A DNA stretch of 64,000 nt from Flavobacteriaceae bacterium (lineage in GTDB: Bacteria > Bacteroidota > Bacteroidia > Flavobacteriales > Flavobacteriaceae), in NCBI GenBank assembly GCA_029243385.1, contig JAQWSC010000006.1:62001-126000 (forward strand), in the 5' to 3' direction. Made by a program: the position numbers and the translations under genes. Shown here piece after piece: positions 17,113-26,334 of this stretch (its first letter is position 1; each line of letters begins with the position of its first letter). The notes below the pieces were generated by a model. The model worked only from the letters and a program-made list of their open reading frames with translations, ran no database searches and was not told the origin of the DNA.

Positions 17113-18036
17113 CTACGCTTCTAAAAATTTAATATTTCTAGTCAATCCCTTAAATTTAGTGCGTTGAACAGCACTGTCTTTAAATAGGGTGTCAAATACT
17201 TCTTGAGTAATTTCTTGCCAGTCTTTTTTTGTCATTTCCAACAGTTGTGGGTTGGGATCAAACAAGGGCTCCTTGTGGGATTTTGAGAAGCGATTCCAAG
17301 GGCATACATCCTGACAAACATCGCATCCAAAGGCCCAATTGTCAAATTTTCCTTTCATTTCTTGAGGGAGCTCGTTTTTCAATTCAATCGTAAAGTATGA
17401 AATGCATTTGCTACCATCTACCTGATAAGGCGCAGCAATAGCTTGCGTAGGACAAGCGTCAATACATGCTGTACACGATCCACAATGATCGGTAGTGGGA
17501 TGATCGTATTCAAGGTCTAAATCAACAATGAGTTCGGCAATAAAATAAAAAGATCCTTCTTTTTGAGTAAGAACGTTGGAGTGTTTTCCCATCCACCCCA
17601 ATCCGCTCTTTACAGCCCATGCTTTGTCTAAAACAGGAGCAGAATCTACAAACGCTCTTCCGTGCACATCGCCAATAGTTTCTCGAATGGAAAAAAGAAG
17701 TTCTTTGAGCTTGTCTTTAATGACATAATGATAATCCATTCCGTAAGCGTATTTAGATATTTTGGGAGCTGTAGTGTCTTTCTGTATTTGGGAGGGAAAG
17801 TAATTAAACAACAAAGAAATAACACTTTTGGAATCTGGAACTAGCAAGGTGGTATCTAGTCTCTTGTCAAAATGGTTTTCCATATACGCCATTTCACCGT
17901 GCTGATTTTTATTGAGCCATGCTTCCAGTCTTGGTGCTTCTTCTTCCAAAAATCCCGATTTCGAAATCCCACAAGATAAAAAACCGAGGCGTTTGGCTTC
18001 GGTTTTAATGAAATTGGTTTGTTGGCTTGAATTCAT
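17113..18036 (-). CDS. queG: Epoxyqueuosine reductase QueG
   Basis: Cobalamin-dependent iron-sulfur enzyme that reduces epoxyqueuosine to queuosine in the wobble position of tRNAs with GUN anticodons, the last step of queuosine synthesis. The 307-residue protein shows the two 4Fe-4S cluster motifs [16 protein letters not shown] (about 185-200) and [11 protein letters not shown] (about 237-247), and the family block [13 protein letters not shown]. The length matches short QueG forms without the HEAT-repeat extension. It lies 39 bases downstream of ruvB in the same direction. Confidence 0.95.
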   Translation of the reverse strand: MNSSQQTNFIKTEAKRLGFLSCGISKSGFLEEEAPRLEAWLNKNQHGEMAYMENHFDKRLDTTLLVPDSKSVISLLFNYFPSQIQKDTTAPKISKYAYGMDYHYVIKDKLKELLFSIRETIGDVHGRAFVDSAPVLDKAWAVKSGLGWMGKHSNVLTQKEGSFYFIAELIVDLDLEYDHPTTDHCGSCTACIDACPTQAIAAPYQVDGSKCISYFTIELKNELPQEMKGKFDNWAFGCDVCQDVCPWNRFSKSHKEPLFDPNPQLLEMTKKDWQEITQEVFDTLFKDSAVQRTKFKGLTRNIKFLEA

Positions 18037-18075
18037 TGAATTGGCTGTTTAAAACTCTATCAGTTGAACAAGTAT

Positions 18076-19098
18076 TTAAAAAAGTCCTCCTTGGGTATTG
18101 TTTTTAATTTTTCCCAAATGTTTGTAGGCAAGGTCGGTGACTTCTCTTCCTCTAGGGGTTCTGACAATAAAACCTTCTTGAATTAAAAACGGCTCATATA
18201 CCTCCTCAATTGTTTCGGAGCTTTCAGAAACTGCGGTTGCCAATGTTGTAATTCCAACAGGTCCTCCTTTAAATTTATCAATTAAGGTTGCCAGTATTTT
18301 GTTGTCCATTTCATCCAAACCGTGAGCATCAACATTCAGCGCTTTAAGGGCAATTTGAGAGATATCAATGTCTATTTTTCCGTCTCCTTTTATTTGAGCA
18401 AAATCACGAACTCGACGTAAAAGTGAATTGGAAATTCGAGGGGTTCCTCTGCTTCGTCCTGCAATTTCTATGGCTGCCTCTAATGAAATGGGAATTTTTA
18501 AAATGGATGCACTGCGCTCTACGATGGTTGACAAGAGTTCGGAATGGTAATACTCCAATCGGCTATTGATCCCAAATCGTGCTCGCATAGGAGCTGTAAG
18601 CAACCCTGATCGCGTAGTGGCGCCAACAAGTGTGAACGGATTGAGATTGATTTGTACCGTTCGAGCATTGGGCCCTGATTCAATCATGATATCAATTTTA
18701 AAGTCCTCCATAGCCGAATACAAATATTCTTCTACAATAGGACTTAATCGATGAATTTCATCAATAAAAAGAACATCACGCGGCTCTAAGTTTGTCAAAA
18801 GTCCCGCCAAATCTCCTGGCTTATCGAGCACGGGTCCTGAAGTGACTTTTAAAGAAACTCCCAGCTCGTTAGCAAGAATGTGTGCCAATGTCGTTTTACC
18901 AAGCCCTGGAGGACCGTGAAACAAGGTGTGATCTAAAGAGTCTTCACGTTGATTGGCAGCTTCAACAAAAATTTTGAGGTTTTCTATGACTTGTTCCTGT
19001 CCCGTAAAATCATCAAATGATAGTGGGCGCAAAGCCTTATCAATGTCGTTTTCTTGTGGACTAAGAGATTCCCCAGTAGGATCTAAATGTTCATTCAT
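18076..19098 (-). CDS. ruvB: Holliday junction branch migration helicase RuvB
   Basis: AAA+ hexameric motor that drives branch migration with RuvA. The 340-residue protein shows Walker [13 protein letters not shown] (about 63-74), Walker [11 protein letters not shown], sensor 1 [19 protein letters not shown] with the arginine finger, and the C-terminal winged helix ([17 protein letters not shown]) that contacts DNA. The only matching promoter box lies 5 bases before the ATG, so its mRNA is predicted to be leaderless or nearly so. It heads the run ruvB-queG-maeB-ruvA-sprA. Confidence 0.97.
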   Translation of the reverse strand: MNEHLDPTGESLSPQENDIDKALRPLSFDDFTGQEQVIENLKIFVEAANQREDSLDHTLFHGPPGLGKTTLAHILANELGVSLKVTSGPVLDKPGDLAGLLTNLEPRDVLFIDEIHRLSPIVEEYLYSAMEDFKIDIMIESGPNARTVQINLNPFTLVGATTRSGLLTAPMRARFGINSRLEYYHSELLSTIVERSASILKIPISLEAAIEIAGRSRGTPRISNSLLRRVRDFAQIKGDGKIDIDISQIALKALNVDAHGLDEMDNKILATLIDKFKGGPVGITTLATAVSESSETIEEVYEPFLIQEGFIVRTPRGREVTDLAYKHLGKIKNNTQGGLF

Positions 19099-19103
19099 TC
19101 CTA

Positions 19104-19111
19104 CAAATATA
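19104..19111 (-). promoter_or_regulatory. Bacteroidota -7 promoter box for ruvB (nearly leaderless)
   Basis: The minus strand reads TATATTTG, then five bases, then the ruvB ATG. Since transcription starts a few bases after this box, the message would begin at or next to the start codon. Confidence 0.6.
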
Positions 19112-19140
19112 AACTAAATCCTTTTGAAAAACAGCGGCGT

Positions 19141-19818
19141 TTACGAAAGTCCACTTTCAATACTGACGAGCTTTTTTGGATTGACAATGCGAAGCTGTCT
19201 TCCTTTGGTTTGAATCCACCGATTTTTTTGGAAATCAGAAAGCGTACGAATAAGCGATTCTGTAGCTACTCCAATCATATTGGCCATGTCTTCTCTTCTG
19301 ATTTTAATTTTCACAAACCCTTCTTCATCCATTTCAAAGTAATTTTTCATAGACAACACTAACTTAGCAACGCGTTGGCTAACCGATTTTTGTCCCAAAT
19401 CTATAATTTTATCATCTGTTGACTTGATATAATTCGCCAACAATTGACATAAGAAAACAGTAAAATCGTCATTGGACTTGAGTGTTTTTAAAAACACACT
19501 TTTAGGTACATAACAGACTTTCATTGGAGTAATAGCAATTGCTCTTAAGTTGGTCATTTCTCCATTTAAAAGACTGCGAATTCCTAGAAGTGTTTTGTTA
19601 GTCAACAACTCAATGATTTGTTCACGACCGTTGGAACTCATTTTAGATATTTTACACGTTCCTTTCTGAATACAAAATAAGCCTCCCAAGCGTTCTTTTT
19701 CATCAAAAATCACATCGCCTTTTGAATAAAAAATGTGTTCTACGTCACGTTTTTTTGAAAGACAAGAAAAATCATGATTTGCGGAGGAGTGAAAAGGACA
19801 AGATGAACATTCTAGCAT
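19141..19818 (-). CDS. Crp/Fnr family transcription regulator with Fnr-like cysteines
   Basis: DNA-binding regulator, 225 residues from the ATG at 19816-19818. An N-terminal segment has C4, C7 and C19 (MLECSSC ... FSC), followed by a cyclic-nucleotide-type beta-barrel with two further cysteines in LFCIQKGTCKI, a dimer helix, and a C-terminal winged helix whose recognition region reads REDMANMIGVATESLIRTLS. The cysteine layout recalls oxygen-sensing Fnr proteins that hold a 4Fe-4S cluster, although the spacing differs from E. coli Fnr. A -7 box at 19843-19850 overlaps a possible 9-residue longer start, so I used the shorter one. It sits just downstream of the act-cox operon and may control respiration genes; this is inference from position. 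Confidence 0.88.
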   Translation of the reverse strand: MLECSSCPFHSSANHDFSCLSKKRDVEHIFYSKGDVIFDEKERLGGLFCIQKGTCKISKMSSNGREQIIELLTNKTLLGIRSLLNGEMTNLRAIAITPMKVCYVPKSVFLKTLKSNDDFTVFLCQLLANYIKSTDDKIIDLGQKSVSQRVAKLVLSMKNYFEMDEEGFVKIKIRREDMANMIGVATESLIRTLSDFQKNRWIQTKGRQLRIVNPKKLVSIESGLS

Positions 19819-19842
19819 AATAAAGTAATTTTTGGGGTTTCC

Positions 19843-19850
19843 CAAATATA
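19843..19850 (-). promoter_or_regulatory. Bacteroidota -7 promoter box for the Crp/Fnr regulator
   Basis: The minus strand reads TATATTTG about 25 bases before the preferred ATG. It supports the 225-residue start over the longer reading. Confidence 0.6.
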
Positions 19851-20006
19851 CAAAACAATGACAATAATTGTTCGCTTATTAATTGAATCTAGCTTTGAAA
19901 TATGATGTTAATTCGTGGACTGGGATTGGATATTCCTTATATTTAGCCTGCAGATGATCATTTACATCTTATTACTGAAACACAATCGTGTGACCCATTA
20001 AATTAA

Positions 20007-20042
20007 AAAAAATCCCTTTTTATGACTAAAAAGGGATTTTTT
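20007..20042 (-). terminator. Rho-independent terminator of the act-cox operon
   Basis: Perfect 15-bp inverted repeat (arms 20007-20021 and 20028-20042, core ATCCCTTTTT) with a 6-base loop and A/T runs on both sides. It lies about 25 bases beyond the coxA stop codon on the minus strand. No plus-strand gene ends here, so it serves the operon. Confidence 0.88.
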
Positions 20043-20066
20043 GATTCGTTTGAAAAGTACTTACTC

Positions 20067-21845
20067 TTAATGATTAAGTTCTTCTTCTCCTTTTTTTAGA
20101 GGAATGTTTTGCGGCACAAAATCTTCGTCATGACCGGGTTTTGAATAATCATACGCCCAACGGTGAACGTGTGGAATTTCTCCTGCCCAGTTCCCATGAA
20201 AGTGTTCTACAGGTGTTGTCCACTCAAGCGTATTGGAACGCCACGGATTGGTTTCAGCTCTTTTTCCATAAAACATACTGTGGATAAAATTGTATAAGAA
20301 CACCAACTGTGCAGCTCCTGCAATCAATGCAAAAATGGTAATTACCACATTGACATCCGCTAAGTCATCGAAATACGGAAAAGCGGTATTGGTATAATAA
20401 CGTCTTGGCAATCCTGCCATTCCCACGAAATGCATTGGGAAAAATACACCATAAGCGCAGACAGCCGTTACCCAAAAGTGAACGTAACCCAGATTTTTGT
20501 TCATCATTCTACCAAACATTTTGGGAAACCAATGATAAACCCCTGCAAACAATCCGTACAATGCAGAAATACCCATTACTAGATGGAAGTGAGCTACAAC
20601 AAAATAGGTGTCGTGCACATTGATATCAAGTGTACTATCGCCTAAAATAATTCCTGTTAATCCTCCAGAAATAAAAGTGGAAACGAGTCCAATCGAAAAT
20701 AACATGCCAGGATTAAACTGAAGGTTTCCTTTCCAAAGCGTGGTAATGTAGTTAAATGCTTTAACAGCAGATGGAATAGCAATTAAAAGGGTGGTAAATG
20801 TAAAGACCGATCCTAAAAATGGATTCATTCCAGAAATAAACATGTGATGTCCCCAAACAATGGTTGACAAAAAGGCAATTGCTAGAATTGAAGCGACCAT
20901 GGCTCGATATCCAAAAATAGGTTTACGAGCATTGGTTGCAAGCACTTCTGATGTAATTCCAAGAGCTGGAAGCAAAACAATGTATACTTCGGGATGTCCT
21001 AAAAACCAAAACAAATGTTCAAACAATACAGGCGATCCTCCTTGATAATGCAAGACTTCACCTTGTATAAAAATATCCGATAAAAAGAAAGAAGTTCCAA
21101 AACTTCGATCCATTATCAGCATCAATGCCGCTGACAATAAAACTGGAAACGAAACCACTCCAATAATAGCGGTTACAAAAAACGCCCATATCGTTAATGG
21201 AAGTCTGGTCATCGACATTCCTTTGGTTCTTAAATTAATAACGGTAACGATATAATTTAGCGACCCTAGTAAGGAAGAAGCAATAAAAATAGCCATGGAT
21301 ACCAACCAAAGTGTCATTCCCAATCCAGATCCTGGTTGAGCCTGAGGCAATGCACTAAGGGGTGGATAAATGGTCCATCCTGCAGCTGCTGGTCCTGCTT
21401 CTACAAACAAAGAACCTAACATAACTACACAAGATAAAAAGAACAACCAGTACGAAATCATATTTAACAAACCAGAGGCCATATCACGGGCTCCAATTTG
21501 TAATGGAATCAATAGATTACTAAAGGTTCCACTCAATCCAGCTGTTAACACAAAAAACACCATAATGGTACCGTGAATGGTAACCAATGCTAAATAAACA
21601 TTAGGATCCATAACACCATCGGGCGCCCATTTTCCAAGTAAGGATGAAAAAATTCCAAACGATTGCTCAGGCCAAGCCAGTTGCAAACGGAACAATAAGG
21701 ACATTGCTATCCCAATTATTCCCATGAAAAGTCCTGTAATCAAATACTGTTTCGCGATCATTTTATGATCTTGACTGAAAATGTATTTGGTTATAAAGGT
21801 TTCTTTATGATGATGTCCGTGATCGTCGTGTGCTTCTGCTGACAT
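20067..21845 (-). CDS. coxA: Cytochrome c oxidase subunit I
   Basis: Catalytic heme-copper subunit that reduces oxygen to water and pumps protons in the cytoplasmic membrane. The 592-residue protein has 12 or more membrane helices and the diagnostic residues: the His-Tyr cross-link helix GHPEVYIVLLPALG, the CuB ligands VWGHHMFISGMNP, and the heme ligand region DTYFVVAHFHLVMG. The N-terminus is His-rich and cytoplasmic. It is the last gene of the act operon, 13 bases after coxB, and is followed by a strong terminator. Confidence 0.97.
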   Translation of the reverse strand: MSAEAHDDHGHHHKETFITKYIFSQDHKMIAKQYLITGLFMGIIGIAMSLLFRLQLAWPEQSFGIFSSLLGKWAPDGVMDPNVYLALVTIHGTIMVFFVLTAGLSGTFSNLLIPLQIGARDMASGLLNMISYWLFFLSCVVMLGSLFVEAGPAAAGWTIYPPLSALPQAQPGSGLGMTLWLVSMAIFIASSLLGSLNYIVTVINLRTKGMSMTRLPLTIWAFFVTAIIGVVSFPVLLSAALMLIMDRSFGTSFFLSDIFIQGEVLHYQGGSPVLFEHLFWFLGHPEVYIVLLPALGITSEVLATNARKPIFGYRAMVASILAIAFLSTIVWGHHMFISGMNPFLGSVFTFTTLLIAIPSAVKAFNYITTLWKGNLQFNPGMLFSIGLVSTFISGGLTGIILGDSTLDINVHDTYFVVAHFHLVMGISALYGLFAGVYHWFPKMFGRMMNKNLGYVHFWVTAVCAYGVFFPMHFVGMAGLPRRYYTNTAFPYFDDLADVNVVITIFALIAGAAQLVFLYNFIHSMFYGKRAETNPWRSNTLEWTTPVEHFHGNWAGEIPHVHRWAYDYSKPGHDEDFVPQNIPLKKGEEELNH

Positions 21846-21858
21846 ATCTTTACTTTTT

Positions 21859-22932
21859 TTATTTTTCTATTGAAATTACTTCTGCAAAGGTGGCTTGTTC
21901 TGCCAACCATTTATTAAAATCTTCTTCTGACTCTACAATTATTTTCATTTGCATATTGTAGTGTGATGCGCCGCAAATTTTGTTACACAACAACAAATAA
22001 TCAAACTGATACGCATCCAAAGGTTCTTCACCGTTAGCGATAAGTTCTTGACTATTTTCGTGTCTAATTTTGTTAATGCGCTGAACTTTGGCCGCCACTT
22101 CTGGAAGCATTCGCATTTCTTCGGTAGTTTTAGTAGGTACAAAGGCAAATTGAGTGATCATACCTGGTACACAATTCATTTGTGCTCTAAAGTGAGGCAT
22201 GTATGCAGAATGCAAAACATCTTGAGATCGCATTTTGAAAATGACTTGTCTTCCAACGGGTAAGTGGAGTTCTTGAACAACTATATCGTCCTGGCCGTTA
22301 GGGTCTGAGGAGTCAATTCCTACTAAATTTTTTCCATCATAATCTTGTAAAAACCGAACGTTAGCATCTCCCAACACATTGTCTTGTCCAGCATAGCGTG
22401 CTTTCCAATTAAATTGTTGTGCATAAAGCTCTACCACCAAAGAATCATCATCTTCCTCGATATTCATGATGTTAGTCCACGTATATAATCCATACAAAAT
22501 CAATCCTGCTAAAACAATCACAGGTATAATGGTCCAAATAAATTCCAAGCGGTCATTATCGGCGTAAAACAATGCTTTGGTGTTTTCAAGACCTCTGTAT
22601 TTGTAAGAGAAGTAATGTAATAAAGCTTGCGTAACGGTTTGAACAAAAAAGATTAACACAAAAGAAATCCACATCAAACGGTCGTACTCAACACCGTGTT
22701 CTGAAGCCGATTCTGGTAACAAAACATCACCCCATGCCCAAAAAGAATAAATGGTAATTAAGTAAATAAAAACCAAAAAGACATACATTAACTTTCCTTG
22801 AAAGTCGTTGTCTTTGTATGTGGCAACTTGAGAATTTTCACGAGCAACCTGTGTTAACTGAAAAATCTTCGTCATTTGCCAAATGGCAATGGCTATTAAA
22901 ATAAGTATGGTAATCGTTAGTAGTGCAGTCAT
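21859..22932 (-). CDS. coxB: Cytochrome c oxidase subunit II
   Basis: Subunit carrying the binuclear CuA centre that accepts electrons from cytochrome c. The 357-residue protein has an N-terminal hydrophobic segment, two membrane helices (about 45-65 and 80-105, then another hydrophobic stretch near 130-150) and a periplasmic cupredoxin domain. CuA ligands are visible: VLHSAYMPHFRAQMN supplies His, and LLCNKICGASHYNM supplies the CxxxC pair, His and Met. There is no fused cytochrome c domain, so electrons probably come from the act-encoded cytochromes. It lies 13 bases upstream of coxA. Confidence 0.96.
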   Translation of the reverse strand: MTALLTITILILIAIAIWQMTKIFQLTQVARENSQVATYKDNDFQGKLMYVFLVFIYLITIYSFWAWGDVLLPESASEHGVEYDRLMWISFVLIFFVQTVTQALLHYFSYKYRGLENTKALFYADNDRLEFIWTIIPVIVLAGLILYGLYTWTNIMNIEEDDDSLVVELYAQQFNWKARYAGQDNVLGDANVRFLQDYDGKNLVGIDSSDPNGQDDIVVQELHLPVGRQVIFKMRSQDVLHSAYMPHFRAQMNCVPGMITQFAFVPTKTTEEMRMLPEVAAKVQRINKIRHENSQELIANGEEPLDAYQFDYLLLCNKICGASHYNMQMKIIVESEEDFNKWLAEQATFAEVISIEK

Positions 22933-22953
22933 TATGCTCTCTAAATTTTAATA

Positions 22954-24273
22954 TTAATACACAAAACGTTCACTTTCTCCAATAAAAGGATCTCCAGACG
23001 CCTCGAGGGGTGCTTTAGTAAGTGTGTTGAACACAACGTATATAAAGAGTCCCGTAAAAAACAGCAGTCCTCCTATCTCAGAAACTCCAAATGACCATTG
23101 ATCACCGACAGTTGCTGGCATTATCATATTGTACACATCAACATAGTGTCCTAACAATATTACAATTCCAGCCATAACCACAAACCAATTGACACGTTTG
23201 TAATCACTATTCATAAGAATGAGTAGCGGGAATATGAAATTCATTACGAGCATTCCGAAAAACGGAAGGTTGTAATCTTCGATTCGAGTAACAAAATAAG
23301 TGACCTCTTCGGGGATGTTTGAATACCAAATTAGCATAAATTGTGAGAACCACAAATAGGTCCAAAATACACTGATTGCAAACATGAATTTTGCCAAATC
23401 ATGAATGTGATTGTCATTGACCTTTTCCAAATATCCTTTTGACTTCAAGTAAATTGTAATTAAGGCAATGGCTGTAATTCCTGAAACGAACATGCTTGCA
23501 AATACATACCATCCAAATAAAGTGCTAAACCAGTGTGGGTCAACGGACATGATCCAGTCCCAAGACATCATAGATTCTGTATAAATAAAGAACACTAAAA
23601 ATCCAGCAGATATTCTAAAGTTTTTCTTGTGAAAACTGATTCCTTTAACAGCATCTTGAGCCAATGAATATTTCCTTGATAAATAGCGGTACAAGTTCCA
23701 TCCTGCAATGTATATCACCGCGCGGATTAATAGGAAAGGAACGTTTAAATAACCTACTTTTCCTTGAATAAGTTCGTCATGAGCAACTACTTCTGGATCC
23801 ATCCAAACAAACAAGTGGTTGAGATGCAATCCTGAAAGTACGAGCAATACAAACACAATCACAGTTCCTGGGAATAAGTATCCTGTGACTCCTTCCATCA
23901 CACGATACAAAACAGGAGACCACCCAGCTTGAGCAGCACGCTGAATCGCGTAAAAAGCCAACGCTCCCAAGGCAATCATCATAAAGAAAAGAGCAGCCAC
24001 ATAAAGTGCAGCCCAAGGTTTGTTTTGCAATTGGTGTAACAAATGTTCATCATGAGAAGAATCGTGCCCCGCCTCATTGTGATGAGCGTCCGCTTCGTGA
24101 TGTGTTGTTTCTCCATGGCTATCTCCATGACCAGCACCATGAGCATCGGCTACCATGGCTTTTGCCTCTTCAACAGTTGAAGGCGCTGAAAGAAATCCAT
24201 ATGTTAGCCCTATCGCACCAAAAATCATAAGGGCGAATGAAAATAATTTTAATTTTTTTGAAAACGTATACAT
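22954..24273 (-). CDS. actF: Alternative complex III membrane subunit ActF
   Basis: Integral membrane protein of 439 residues in the quinol:cytochrome c/electron-acceptor oxidoreductase known as alternative complex III. About ten membrane helices follow a short N-terminal helix and a remarkable His/Asp/Glu-rich stretch at about 40-82 (runs such as HGAGHGDSHGETTHHEADAH), which could bind divalent metals. ActF is related to ActC/NrfD-type quinol-binding proteins. The neighbours actE upstream and coxB downstream give the standard flavobacterial order. Confidence 0.9.
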   Translation of the reverse strand: MYTFSKKLKLFSFALMIFGAIGLTYGFLSAPSTVEEAKAMVADAHGAGHGDSHGETTHHEADAHHNEAGHDSSHDEHLLHQLQNKPWAALYVAALFFMMIALGALAFYAIQRAAQAGWSPVLYRVMEGVTGYLFPGTVIVFVLLVLSGLHLNHLFVWMDPEVVAHDELIQGKVGYLNVPFLLIRAVIYIAGWNLYRYLSRKYSLAQDAVKGISFHKKNFRISAGFLVFFIYTESMMSWDWIMSVDPHWFSTLFGWYVFASMFVSGITAIALITIYLKSKGYLEKVNDNHIHDLAKFMFAISVFWTYLWFSQFMLIWYSNIPEEVTYFVTRIEDYNLPFFGMLVMNFIFPLLILMNSDYKRVNWFVVMAGIVILLGHYVDVYNMIMPATVGDQWSFGVSEIGGLLFFTGLFIYVVFNTLTKAPLEASGDPFIGESERFVY

Positions 24274-24291
24274 ACTGATCTTCTTAACTTT

Positions 24292-24843
24292 TTATTTTTT
24301 TAGGCTTGCTTTTAATTCCAAGACGTGTTGAGCAATTTGCCAACGTTCGGCATCATTGACTTGACCGGCATGAGAACCCATAGAATTTATTCCATACATC
24401 AACACATGATAAATACTTCCTTCTGTGATTTCACGATCGGCATAGCTAGGTACTCCAAGAAATTTTTCGCGTTGCATCAAAATTCCTTGTCCATCTCCTT
24501 TATTACCATGGCATACTGCGCAATAAATTCCATACAGTTCTATTCCTTTTGCTAGATTGTCTTCAGTAGTCTGTAAAGGCGAAGTCAAAGAGGCTTTTGC
24601 AGCATCGTAGCCTTCGTTTGTGTTGGGATATTCATAAGGAGTCCAGCCTCTTGGAACAGTTCCTTCAACAGGCAGTTGTGCTTCAATTCCATTTGCAAAA
24701 GCGGGTGACTCAGCATAGGTTTCGTATCCAATAGGTTCATACATGTTTGGGAAATACTGATAGTTAGGCTTTGATGCATCAAAACATGATGTCATCATTA
24801 ATGATGCTACTAAAAGAATTCCAAAAGTGATTTTATTATTCAT
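24292..24843 (-). CDS. actE: Alternative complex III monoheme cytochrome c subunit ActE (lipoprotein)
   Basis: Periplasmic c-type cytochrome, 183 residues. The N-terminus MNNKITFGILLVASLMMTSC ends in a lipobox-like Cys at about 20, so it is probably lipid-anchored. One heme attachment motif, CAVCHGN, lies at about 112-116, and a Met ligand candidate follows (YGINSMGSHAG). The domain order and length match ActE, which hands electrons from the complex toward cytochrome oxidase. It sits 2 bases downstream of actD. Confidence 0.92.
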   Translation of the reverse strand: MNNKITFGILLVASLMMTSCFDASKPNYQYFPNMYEPIGYETYAESPAFANGIEAQLPVEGTVPRGWTPYEYPNTNEGYDAAKASLTSPLQTTEDNLAKGIELYGIYCAVCHGNKGDGQGILMQREKFLGVPSYADREITEGSIYHVLMYGINSMGSHAGQVNDAERWQIAQHVLELKASLKK

Positions 24844-24845
24844 CG

Positions 24846-25373
24846 CTATTCTTGCTTTTCTTGAACCGTTATATCAATAGCACCTGTTTTTTTTAACAAG
24901 GCCGTTAATTTTTTTTGATCACTTCCGACAGCAACTTCCATTAAAAATTTATCGTCAGTGGTTGCGGGAATTGGATTTTCAGCTTCTTTAAACGGCCACA
25001 ATTTGCTTCTTAAATAAAAGGTAATTACCATAAGATGTGCCGCAAAGAAAACCGTCATTTCAAACATAATTGGGACAAAGGCAGGCATGTTCTCGATATA
25101 CGAAAAACTAGGCTTACCCCCAATATCTTGTGGCCAGTCTTCAATCATAATAAAATTCATCATCAAAACAGCAACAGTCAATCCAATACATCCATATATA
25201 AAGGCTAAAATGGCAATTCGAGTGGGTTCCAATCCCATTGCTTTGTCCAGTCCATGAACAGGAAAAGGGGTAAATACTTCCTCAATATGATAATGTCCTG
25301 CGCGAACTTCCTTCACAGCATGCAACAACGTATCGTCGTCGTCATAAACAGCATGTAAAACTTTATTACTCAT
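24846..25373 (-). CDS. actD: Alternative complex III subunit ActD (DUF3341)
   Basis: A 175-residue membrane protein of the DUF3341 family with an N-terminal soluble part ([20 protein letters not shown]) and two membrane helices at about 55-80 and 100-122. ActD packs against ActC in solved alternative complex III structures and has no cofactor. Its start overlaps the end of actC by 8 bases, so translation of actD may depend on ribosomes finishing actC. That matters because actC carries a premature stop. Confidence 0.92.
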   Translation of the reverse strand: MSNKVLHAVYDDDDTLLHAVKEVRAGHYHIEEVFTPFPVHGLDKAMGLEPTRIAILAFIYGCIGLTVAVLMMNFIMIEDWPQDIGGKPSFSYIENMPAFVPIMFEMTVFFAAHLMVITFYLRSKLWPFKEAENPIPATTDDKFLMEVAVGSDQKKLTALLKKTGAIDITVQEKQE

Positions 25374-26328
25374 GAGCGTCTTCTCTTAATTTTTTATAAT
25401 TGTCTCCCGATGACTTCAAGATCGTTTTCACTTCAGCTTGAGCGATGACAGGAAAGGTTCGTGCATAAAGTAAAAACAACACGAAGAAAAATCCAATGGT
25501 ACCAATAAATATTCCGATATCAACAAATGTTGGTGAGAACATAGTCCAGGATGAAGGAAGATAATCACGATGTAAGGATGTAACAATAATTACAAATCGT
25601 TCAAACCACATCCCAATGTTTACAACAATCGAAATGATAAAGGAGAACATAATACTCGTTCGTAATTTTTTGAACCACATAAACTGTGGAGAAAATACAT
25701 TACAAGACATCATCGCCCAATATGCCCACCAGTAAGGTCCCGTAGCACGATTTAAAAACGCATATTGTTCGTATTCAACACCCGAGTACCAGGCGATAAA
25801 TAATTCGGTAATATAGGCAACACCAACTATAGAACCCGTAATCATAATTACGATGTTCATAAGTTCAATATGCTGAACGGTAATATAGTTCTCAAGGTTA
25901 CACACTTTTCTCATGATAATTAGCAGAGTATTTACCATCGCAAATCCAGAAAAGATAGCTCCAGCTACAAAGTAGGGAGGAAAAATAGTAGTGTGCCAAC
26001 CAGGAATAACGGATGTTGCAAAGTCAAACGATACAATGGTATGTACGGAAAGTACCAAAGGTGTTGCCAATCCTGCCAACACTAGCGAAACTTCCTCAAA
26101 ACGTTGCCAATCTTTGGCACGACCGCTCCATCCAAAACTCAGAATACCGTAGATTTTCTTTTGGAAAGGCTTGATCGCTCGATCACGAATCATTGCAAAA
26201 TCAGGTAACAATCCTGTCCACCAGAAAACCAATGAAACCGAAAGATATGTTGAAATGGCAAATACGTCCCACAAAAGAGGCGAGTTGAAATTTACCCACA
26301 ACGATCCAAATTGGTTGGGAATAGGCAA
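25366..26328 (-). CDS. actC: ActC (NrfD-like) C-terminal portion, after an in-frame TAG
   Basis: Second part of the quinol-binding membrane subunit ActC of alternative complex III, related to NrfD/PsrC. This open stretch codes for 320 residues with about eight membrane helices. It follows the N-terminal portion (26338-26757) in the same reading frame after a single TAG at 26335-26337. It would need reinitiation at TTG (26326-26328) or readthrough of the TAG to be made. Sequence across the junction reads GRPWLA, stop, [13 protein letters not shown], which is continuous with ordinary ActC if the stop replaces one Tyr codon. Treated as half of one interrupted gene. Confidence 0.85.
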   Translation of the reverse strand: MPIPNQFGSLWVNFNSPLLWDVFAISTYLSVSLVFWWTGLLPDFAMIRDRAIKPFQKKIYGILSFGWSGRAKDWQRFEEVSLVLAGLATPLVLSVHTIVSFDFATSVIPGWHTTIFPPYFVAGAIFSGFAMVNTLLIIMRKVCNLENYITVQHIELMNIVIMITGSIVGVAYITELFIAWYSGVEYEQYAFLNRATGPYWWAYWAMMSCNVFSPQFMWFKKLRTSIMFSFIISIVVNIGMWFERFVIIVTSLHRDYLPSSWTMFSPTFVDIGIFIGTIGFFFVLFLLYARTFPVIAQAEVKTILKSSGDNYKKLREDAHE

Positions 26329-26334
26329 TACCCA

